DNA from: Alphaproteobacteria bacterium
Lineage (GTDB): Bacteria; Pseudomonadota; Alphaproteobacteria; CAAGCB01; CAG-977
Reading direction: 5' to 3'
Length of the DNA stretch: 6,145 nt
Assembly: GCA_900768875.1 (NCBI GenBank)
Contig: CAAGEP010000017.1
Coordinates: 1 to 6,145, forward strand
Each line of letters begins with the position of its first letter. The first letter of the stretch is position 1. The translations under genes were made by a program, and so were the position numbers. Below, in pieces: positions 1 to 4,351 of the stretch. Below the pieces are notes generated by a model, which saw only the letters and a list, made by a program, of their open reading frames with translations, searched no databases and was not told where the DNA came from.

Positions 1-503
1 AAAATGGGTGGACACCGCTGATGCTTGCGGCATACGACAATTCCAATCCCGCTGTTATCGAAGCACTAATCAAAGCCAAAGCGGATGTTAGCGCTCGGGC
101 CCAAAATGGGTGGATACCGCTGATGTTTGCGGCAGGGTTCAATTCCAATCCCGCTGTTATCGAAGCGTTGATTAAAGCCCAAGCGGATGTCAATGCTCGT
201 AACAAAAATGGGGGCACGCCGCTGATGGCTGCGGCAGGGTTCAATTCCAATCCCGCTGTTATCGAAGCACTAATCAAAGCCAAAGCGGATGTTAGCGCTC
301 GGGCCCAAAATGGGTGGACACCGCTGATGTTTGCGGCAGGAAAGAATCCTAACCCCGCGGTTATCGAGGCGTTAATCAAAGCCCAAGCAGATGTCAAGGC
401 TCGGAATAAAGCCGGCAAAACGGCTTTCGATTACGCGGAAGACAATCCTAAAATTAAAGGGACGCCCGTCTATTGGGAATTAAACGACCTGATGTACAAA
501 TAA
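1..503 (+). CDS. Ankyrin-repeat protein, C-terminal part (5' end outside window)
   Basis: The frame is open from the left edge (first whole codon at base 3) to a TAA at 501-503. The ATG at 21 lies inside a repeat and is not the true start. Four ankyrin units of 34 residues are visible, each beginning N-G-x-T-P-L-M, with an A-A pair, a helix P-A-V-I-E-A-L-I-K-A and the turn A-D-V-x-A-R. A degenerate capping unit follows (A-G-K-T-A-F-D-Y-A, ending D-L-M-Y-K). The family forms stacked helix-turn-helix scaffolds for protein-protein binding; the partner cannot be told from sequence. No enzymatic domain, signal peptide or membrane segment is visible in this part. In unit 2 the usually conserved Thr of T-P-L is Ile. 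Such proteins are often effectors in host-associated bacteria, but that role is inference here. The downstream hairpin at 523-549 probably ends its transcript. Confidence 0.93.
   Translation, partial: NGWTPLMLAAYDNSNPAVIEALIKAKADVSARAQNGWIPLMFAAGFNSNPAVIEALIKAQADVNARNKNGGTPLMAAAGFNSNPAVIEALIKAKADVSARAQNGWTPLMFAAGKNPNPAVIEALIKAQADVKARNKAGKTAFDYAEDNPKIKGTPVYWELNDLMYK
3..410 (+). repeat. Tandem ankyrin-coding repeats, 102-nt units in a 204-nt higher-order pattern
   Basis: Four consecutive 102-nt units begin at 3, 105, 207 and 309. Units 1 and 3 share the variant A-K-A-D-V-S-A-R-A-Q, while units 2 and 4 share A-Q-A-D-V-x-A-R-N-K, which gives a two-unit period of 204 nt. Bases 38-136 and 242-340 match with a single difference (T115 versus C319). 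That level of DNA identity, including synonymous sites, points to recent duplication or gene conversion rather than selection on the protein alone. Confidence 0.9.
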
Positions 504-522
504 CGTTGTTTCATTAAAAGAG

Positions 523-549
523 AGATCCCCGCGTAAAACGCGGGGATCT
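523..549. terminator. Strong hairpin after the ankyrin gene, probable terminator
   Basis: A perfect 11-bp GC-rich stem (523-533 pairs with 539-549) closes a 5-nt loop TAAAA, 20 bases after the ankyrin stop. On the + strand it is followed only by TCC, so the U-tract is poor. Read on the minus strand, the stem is followed by CTCTTTTAATG, which is a better U-tract. It may therefore work in both directions and also stop transcripts coming from the right. Confidence 0.72.
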
Positions 550-625
550 TCCGTAACGAGCCATAGCCCTCACGGTACAGGCAATGCCTAAATGGTGTTT
601 TGTTTGGTCTGGTGCTCGCAAGTTG

Positions 626-748
626 TTACTTGTTACCCGTGAACGGGTCGGACAAATCATGTGTCAGTTGTTCAGACGCTGCGTCTTCTTCCAACTGATG
701 TTGGATATACTCCTTTATCTTTTTTGTATTTTTGTCCTCGGTATCCAC
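626..748 (-). CDS. Possible 40-residue acidic peptide, or tail of the decayed gene
   Basis: A GTG at 748-746 with AGGA seven bases upstream opens a 40-codon frame that ends at TAA 628-626. The peptide is highly charged and helix-like (I-K-E-Y-I-Q-H-Q-L-E-E-D in the middle, ending D-P-F-T-G-N-K). The same frame is open upstream to 949 apart from one TGA at 766-764. It overlaps, in another frame, the stretch that resembles the BPL_N nucleophile region, so the two readings compete. It may be a tiny gene, a leftover 3' end or chance. There is no recognisable domain. Confidence 0.18.
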   Translation of the reverse strand: MDTEDKNTKKIKEYIQHQLEEDAASEQLTHDLSDPFTGNK

Positions 749-933
749 ATAGTATTCCTGTTGTCAACAATATGTTTTCAAATCAATTTCATCATACGGG
801 CGAACAATTCCCGACGGCGTCCGTAAAATCAACCGATATCCCCCTTTTCCCGAAAATAAGACGCCAGTTCCCCGTAAAGAGAACTGACGTCCGCGCAACC
901 GTAATCCCGATAAATTAAGATTTTTAAGCGCAT
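726..933 (-). pseudogene. Decayed BPL_N-like (biotin-protein ligase N-terminal / amidotransferase-like) gene
   Basis: An ATG at 933-931, two bases after the rmlB stop, opens M-R-L-K-I-L-I-Y-R-D-Y-G-C-A-D-V-S-S-L, then E-L-A-S-Y-F-R-E-K-G, before a TGA at 831-829. Skipping one base in the five-G run at 844-840 gives I-S-V-D-F-T-D-A-V (839-813). Further on, in shifted frames, come D-L-K-T-Y (784-770), V-D-N (768-760) and G-I-L-C-G-Y-R-G-Q-K-Y (758-726). From memory, this order matches BPL_N-domain proteins: an N-terminal strand K-I-L-I-Y, then a strand ending F-T-D-A, then a G-G-x-Y-x-G-I-C-A-G-like nucleophile elbow. About 30 residues between the second and third blocks appear deleted, and the elbow lacks an intact G-x-C-x-G. 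No strong ribosome site is seen, so translation would have relied on coupling to rmlB. The family call is from recall, without a search; that the region is broken coding DNA is more secure than the family name. Confidence 0.45.
853..891 (-). terminator. Probable intrinsic terminator of the rml operon
   Basis: On the minus strand, 891-881 pairs with 870-860 over 11 bp around a 10-nt loop, followed by UUAUUUU (859-853). One pair is a G-U wobble that forms only in minus-strand RNA; on the + strand it would be an A-C mismatch. This favours minus-strand use. It begins 45 bases after the rmlB stop and lies within the remnant reading frame described at 726-933. Confidence 0.68.
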
Positions 934-935
934 GC

Positions 936-1952
936 TTATCGACGGTTTTTCAAATACCATTCGACCGTTTTGACGATGCCCGTGTCAAAGTTTTCGTCGG
1001 CTTTCCAGCCCAGTTCGGTTTCAAGCTTCGTTGCGTCGATGGCATAGCGGCGATCGTGTCCCGCGCGGTCTTTGACGAACGTAATCAGTTCTTCGTATTT
1101 GCGACCGTTCGCGCGCGGCACTTCCCTGTCCAAAATGCGGCAAATCGTCGTCACAATCGTGATGTTGTCGCGTTCGTTGCGTCCGCCGATGTTGTACGTT
1201 TCGCCCGACCGCCCCTTTGTCCAAACCAGATTGATGGCTTTGCAGTGGTCAAGGACGTACAGCCAGTCGCGGATATTCTTGCCGTCGCCGTAAATCGGCA
1301 AAGGCTGTTCCGCCAGCGCGCTTTGAATGATATGGGGAATCAGTTTTTCGGGATGCTGTTTCGGTCCGTAGTTGTTTGAACAGTTCGATGTCGTCACGTT
1401 CATGCCGTAAGTGTGATGATACGCGCGCACCAGCAAATCGGACGACGCTTTCGACGCGGAATACGGCGAATTGGGCGCGTAAGGCGTCGTTTCCGTAAAG
1501 AATCCCGTCGCCCCCAGCGTTCCGTACACTTCATCGGTGGAAATATGGTGGAAACGGCAGTTTTCGTATCCCGCTTTGACGGCGTTCGGCGCGTCCATCC
1601 AATGACGGCGCGCGGCGTCCAACAGCGTGAACGTGCCCAACACGTTCGTTTTGACAAAGATTTCGGGACCTTTAATCGAATTGTCAACATGGCTTTCGGC
1701 GGCGAAGTGAATCACGCCCTTGAAGTCGTATTTGTCAAACAAAGCGTTGACCAGCTCCTTGTCCGCGATATCGCCCTTGACAAAGATATAGCGAGGGTTC
1801 CCCTGCACTTCCGCCAAGTTGCGTTCGTCCGCGGCGTAGGTCATCGCGTCCAGATTGACGACCGTCAATTCGGGGTGGGTTTCCAAGAAATAAGGAACGA
1901 AGTTCGAACCGATAAAGCCCGCTCCGCCCGTGATTAAAATCGTGTCAGACAT
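936..1952 (-). CDS. rmlB: dTDP-glucose 4,6-dehydratase
   Basis: RmlB converts dTDP-glucose to dTDP-4-keto-6-deoxyglucose, the second step of dTDP-L-rhamnose synthesis in the cytoplasm. The 338-residue extended short-chain dehydrogenase shows the NAD-binding T-G-G-A-G-F-I-G-S-N (8-17), D-A-M-T-Y-A (35-40), A-A-E-S-H-V-D-N-S-I (84-93), the dehydratase signature S-T-D-E-V-Y-G (138-144, with the Thr-Asp-Glu catalytic trio), Y-S-A-S-K (164-168, catalytic Tyr and Lys), N-N-Y-G-P (193-197) and D-R-A-G-H-D-R-R-Y (295-303). Length is near the usual 340-360. I chose the ATG at 1952 because M-S-D-T-I-L-I-T-G-G matches the family N-terminus; a longer in-frame form would begin at a TTG at 1973. The start overlaps the 3' end of rmlD by 19 nt, so the two are probably translationally coupled. 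It is the last intact gene of the operon. Confidence 0.97.
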   Translation of the reverse strand: MSDTILITGGAGFIGSNFVPYFLETHPELTVVNLDAMTYAADERNLAEVQGNPRYIFVKGDIADKELVNALFDKYDFKGVIHFAAESHVDNSIKGPEIFVKTNVLGTFTLLDAARRHWMDAPNAVKAGYENCRFHHISTDEVYGTLGATGFFTETTPYAPNSPYSASKASSDLLVRAYHHTYGMNVTTSNCSNNYGPKQHPEKLIPHIIQSALAEQPLPIYGDGKNIRDWLYVLDHCKAINLVWTKGRSGETYNIGGRNERDNITIVTTICRILDREVPRANGRKYEELITFVKDRAGHDRRYAIDATKLETELGWKADENFDTGIVKTVEWYLKNRR

Positions 1953-2752
1953 TTTTCCAAACTTTCCTGCCAATGCGGGACGTTAATTCCCATGGATTTG
2001 ATTTTCGCTTTATTCAAAACGGAATAAAACGGACGTTTCGCTTTTGTCGGATACTGCGCCGATTCAATGGCGTTGACGCGGCATTTCAGCCCCGACAGCT
2101 TCATGATTTCGCGGGCGAAGTCGTACCAGCTGCACACGCCCTCGTTCGAAAAGTGATAAGTTTCCTTTGTGCCGTCTTTGATTTGGGGCAGCAAATCGAC
2201 GATCGCCCGCGCCAGATCGGCGGCGTACGTCGGCGTTCCGATTTGGTCGAAAACGACGTTCAAGCCGTCGCGTTCCGCCCCCAAGCGGCGCATCGTTTTG
2301 ACAAAGTTGTTGCCGAACGGGCTGTACAGCCAAGCCGTGCGGACAATCGCACAGGTGTCCGCCGCGGATTTCAAAGCCTCCTCGCCGTCGCGCTTGGTGA
2401 TTCCGTACACGCTGACGGGATTGGTCGCGTTCGTTTCGACATACGGGCGATGCCCCAAGCCGTCGAAAACGTAATCGGTCGAGATATGGACGACTTTCGC
2501 CCCCGACTTGCCCAAATTCGCGACGCCGTCCACGTTGACCGCGCGGCATTTTTCGGGTTCATCCTCCGCCTTGTCCACGGCGGTGTAGGCGGCGCAGTTC
2601 ACAATCGTGTCGACGCCGTGTTCGTCGATAAAGCGTTTGACAGCCGTTTCGTCCGTGATGTCCAGATCGGGCACGTCAATCCCCAAAGCGTCGGGCAACA
2701 GAGCTTTCAGCTCCGTTCCCAGCTGACCGTTCGCCCCTGTAATCAAAAGCAT
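1934..2752 (-). CDS. rmlD: dTDP-4-dehydrorhamnose reductase
   Basis: RmlD performs the final NAD(P)H-dependent reduction to dTDP-L-rhamnose. The 272-residue Rossmann protein carries G-A-N-G-Q-L-G (6-12), N-C-A-A-Y-T-A-V-D-K-A-E (52-63), S-T-D-Y-V-F-D-G (91-98), the catalytic Y-G-I-T-K (116-120), R-T-A-W-L-Y-S (138-144), D-Q-I-G-T-P-T (169-175) and Y-P-T-K-A-K-R-P (234-241). It is a little shorter than most family members (about 280-300). Part of the deficit lies before strand K-V-V-H-I-S-T-D-Y, where the helix after N-V-D-G-V-A-N-L appears four or five residues short. All catalytic residues are present, so I expect it to be active. Its ATG overlaps the rmlC stop by 10 nt; an AAGGA about ten bases upstream is a mediocre ribosome site, which fits coupling. 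Confidence 0.97.
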   Translation of the reverse strand: MLLITGANGQLGTELKALLPDALGIDVPDLDITDETAVKRFIDEHGVDTIVNCAAYTAVDKAEDEPEKCRAVNVDGVANLGKSGAKVVHISTDYVFDGLGHRPYVETNATNPVSVYGITKRDGEEALKSAADTCAIVRTAWLYSPFGNNFVKTMRRLGAERDGLNVVFDQIGTPTYAADLARAIVDLLPQIKDGTKETYHFSNEGVCSWYDFAREIMKLSGLKCRVNAIESAQYPTKAKRPFYSVLNKAKIKSMGINVPHWQESLEKCLTRF

Positions 2753-3291
2753 GTCTTAAAATCCTTGAACAACGGGTGGAGCTTGTCTTTTTCGGACAAA
2801 ACGCGGTCTTCGACGGGAATTTGCCAGTCAATCCCCAAATCGGGATCGTTGCAGTCGATTCCGCCCTCGGATTCCTTGCAATACAAGTTGTCGCATTTGT
2901 ACGCGAACACAGCCGTTCTGCTTAAAACGGAAAAGCCGTGAGCGAAACCGCGCGGAATGAACAGCTGAAGATTGTTCACGTCGCTGAGCTCGACGGCGAC
3001 ATACTTGCCGTACGTTTCCGACCCCGCCCGCAAATCGACGGCGACGTCCAAAACGGAACCCTGCAAAACGCGCACCAGCTTTGCCTGCGCGTGTTCGCCC
3101 TTTTGGAAATGCAGGCCGCGAATCACGCCGTAAGACGATTTCGACTGGTTGTCCTGTACGAATTTCGCCGTGATACCGTTATCGTTAAACAGCTTTTCGT
3201 TATACGTTTCAAAGAAATAGCCGCGGTCGTCCGTGAAAATCCGCGGTTCGAAAATGACAACGTCTTTGATTTTTGTGGGAATGAAGGGCAT
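2743..3291 (-). CDS. rmlC: dTDP-4-dehydrorhamnose 3,5-epimerase
   Basis: RmlC epimerises C3 and C5 of the 4-keto-6-deoxy sugar, the third pathway step. The 182 residues match the family's normal length and cupin (jelly-roll) fold. Visible are D-D-R-G-Y-F-F-E-T-Y (21-30), F-V-Q-D-N-Q-S (44-50), G-V-I-R-G-L-H-F-Q (55-63, with His61 as the expected catalytic base), L-V-R-V-L-Q-G-S-V-L-D-V-A-V-D-L-R (72-88), I-P-R-G-F-A-H-G-F (112-120) and Y-K-C-D-N-L-Y (131-137, with Tyr131 the likely acid). N-D-P-D-L-G-I-D-W (148-156) is the usual C-terminal signature. The ATG follows the rmlA stop by one base, and a GAGG at 3301-3298 within the end of rmlA serves as ribosome site with six bases of spacing. The stop overlaps the rmlD start. 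Confidence 0.97.
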   Translation of the reverse strand: MPFIPTKIKDVVIFEPRIFTDDRGYFFETYNEKLFNDNGITAKFVQDNQSKSSYGVIRGLHFQKGEHAQAKLVRVLQGSVLDVAVDLRAGSETYGKYVAVELSDVNNLQLFIPRGFAHGFSVLSRTAVFAYKCDNLYCKESEGGIDCNDPDLGIDWQIPVEDRVLSEKDKLHPLFKDFKTCF

Positions 3292-3292
3292 T

Positions 3293-4180
3293 TTAAACCT
3301 CGGGTGTTCTGATTTCGCCGTTTGCCAGTTTCAGCAAGTATTGACCGTAGCCCGTCTTGCTCATGTGTTCGCCGCGTTCGCGCAGTTCTTCGCGGGAAAT
3401 AAAGCCGTTCAGAAAAGCGATTTCCTCCAGACACGCGATTTTGATGCCTTTGCGTTTTTCAATCGCTTCGACATAGGACGACGCCTGCAACAAGCTGTCG
3501 TGCGTTCCCGTGTCGAACCAGTCGATATCGCGCGAAAACAGGTTGACCTTCAGCGTGCCGCGGCGCAGGTATTCCTTGTTCACGTCGGTGATTTCGTATT
3601 CCCCGCGCGCCGAAGGACGCAAAGTGCGGGCGATTTCCAAAACGTCGTTGTCATAGAAATACAGCCCCGGAACGGCGTAGTTCGATTTCGGATGCTGCGG
3701 TTTTTCCTCGATGCTCAGCGCTTTGAAGTTTTCGTCGAATTCGACAACGCCGTAGCGTTCGGGGTCTTGGACATAACAGCCGAACACGACCGCGCCCTCT
3801 TTCAGCTTTGCGGCGGATTTCAGCTGTTCCGTCAAAGCGTGACCGTGGAAAATGTTGTCCCCCAGCACCAAAGCCGCTGTGTCGTTTCCGACAAAGTCCG
3901 CCCCGATGACGAACGCCTGCGCCAATCCGTTCGGCACGGCTTGTTCCGCATAGGAAATATTCATCCCCAGATGACTTCCGTCACCGAACAAACGTCTGAA
4001 CCCCGGCAAATCCAGCGGTGTGGAAATGACCAGAACATCGCGGATTCCCGCGCGCATCAGCAGCGACATCGGATAATAAATCATCGGTTTGTCGTAAATG
4101 GGAATCATTTGCTTTGAAACGGCAATCGTCGCGGGATACAAACGCGTTCCCGAACCGCCCGCCAGAATAATACCTTTCAT
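3293..4180 (-). CDS. rmlA: Glucose-1-phosphate thymidylyltransferase
   Basis: RmlA joins glucose-1-phosphate and dTTP into dTDP-glucose, releasing pyrophosphate; it is the first and usually feedback-inhibited step of the pathway. The 295-residue protein shows the nucleotidyltransferase signature L-A-G-G-S-G-T-R-L (6-14), K-Q-M-I-P-I-Y-D-K-P-M-I-Y-Y-P (23-37), the metal-binding G-D-N (107-109), I-E-E-K-P (157-161), G-E-Y-E-I-T-D-V-N (193-201) and W-F-D-T-G-T-H-D-S-L (221-230). Length and motifs fit the RmlA family throughout. I chose the ATG at 4180 because M-K-G-I-I-L-A-G-G is the canonical N-terminus and GGAGG lies six bases upstream; the ATG at 4222 would add 14 unlike residues. It is the first gene of the operon and is divergent from the large + strand gene. 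Confidence 0.97.
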   Translation of the reverse strand: MKGIILAGGSGTRLYPATIAVSKQMIPIYDKPMIYYPMSLLMRAGIRDVLVISTPLDLPGFRRLFGDGSHLGMNISYAEQAVPNGLAQAFVIGADFVGNDTAALVLGDNIFHGHALTEQLKSAAKLKEGAVVFGCYVQDPERYGVVEFDENFKALSIEEKPQHPKSNYAVPGLYFYDNDVLEIARTLRPSARGEYEITDVNKEYLRRGTLKVNLFSRDIDWFDTGTHDSLLQASSYVEAIEKRKGIKIACLEEIAFLNGFISREELRERGEHMSKTGYGQYLLKLANGEIRTPEV

Positions 4181-4186
4181 AAACAT

Positions 4187-4191
4187 CCTCC
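4187..4191 (-). promoter_or_regulatory. Ribosome binding site deciding the rmlA start
   Basis: A full GGAGG lies six bases before the ATG at 4180. It supports that start over the in-frame ATGs at 4222 and 4186, both of which lie upstream of or against this site. Confidence 0.88.
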
Positions 4192-4212
4192 GCCTTATCG
4201 AAAGTTTTAAAA

Positions 4213-4241
4213 AAAGTAGCATTAAAACTTCGGCGAATCAA
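4213..4241 (-). promoter_or_regulatory. Candidate promoter for the rml operon
   Basis: On the minus strand, TTGATT (4241-4236) and TACTTT (4218-4213) are 17 bases apart. This would start transcription close to 4206 and leave a short leader that includes the ribosome site. The -10 element matches consensus poorly (3 of 6), so this is a guess based mainly on spacing and position. Confidence 0.25.
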
Positions 4242-4292
4242 GCTTTCCTTTGTTTTTCAAAAATTTTTAAAGGCACTTCTGATATAAAAAGC

Positions 4293-4320
4293 TTGTTTCG
4301 ACAAAGTTTTCTGCTATTCT
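4293..4320 (+). promoter_or_regulatory. Candidate promoter for the divergent large gene
   Basis: TTGTTT (4293-4298) and TATTCT (4315-4320) are separated by 16 bases and lie about 32 bases before the start codon. The -35 overlaps a small dyad TTGT-TTCG-ACAA (4293-4304) that could be an operator half-site pair. The matches are weak and the call is tentative. Confidence 0.25.
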
Positions 4321-4339
4321 GTCAATAAGAGGATTATTC

Positions 4340-4344
4340 GGAGG
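4340..4344 (+). promoter_or_regulatory. Ribosome binding site of the large + strand gene
   Basis: A perfect GGAGG stands seven bases before the ATG at 4352. It is the main evidence that the 598-codon open frame is a real gene with this start. Confidence 0.88.
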
Positions 4345-4351
4345 TGCCGCC

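Noticed and set aside
635..648. Small ACCCG-TGAA-CGGGT hairpin
   Set aside because: Only five pairs with no U-tract or other context; expected by chance in a stretch of this length.
764..766. TGA at 766-764 read as Trp or selenocysteine
   Set aside because: No coding evidence elsewhere in the window supports TGA recoding (rmlC uses TGA as its stop), and the surrounding frame has other breaks.
584..918. + strand frames of 80 and 85 codons between the ankyrin gene and rmlB
   Set aside because: There is no good ribosome site, the composition is skewed to Phe/Cys/Leu, and the minus strand of the same DNA gives far more protein-like blocks.
936..1973. Longer RmlB starting at 1973
   Set aside because: The codon there is TTG and the seven extra residues are unlike the family N-terminus. 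The ATG at 1952 places the nucleotide-binding motif at the normal distance.
1973..2941. 322-codon + strand open frame across rmlD and rmlC
   Set aside because: It is antisense to two genes with complete family motifs. Its Arg/Val/Phe-rich translation is typical of a mirrored frame, and no ribosome site is evident.
3233..4117. 294-codon + strand open frame across rmlA
   Set aside because: It is antisense to rmlA, which shows every expected motif. The frame is open only because of codon bias on the other strand.
4181..4222. Longer RmlA starting at the ATG at 4222
   Set aside because: It would add 14 basic, hydrophobic residues absent from the family, and GGAGG is placed for the ATG at 4180.
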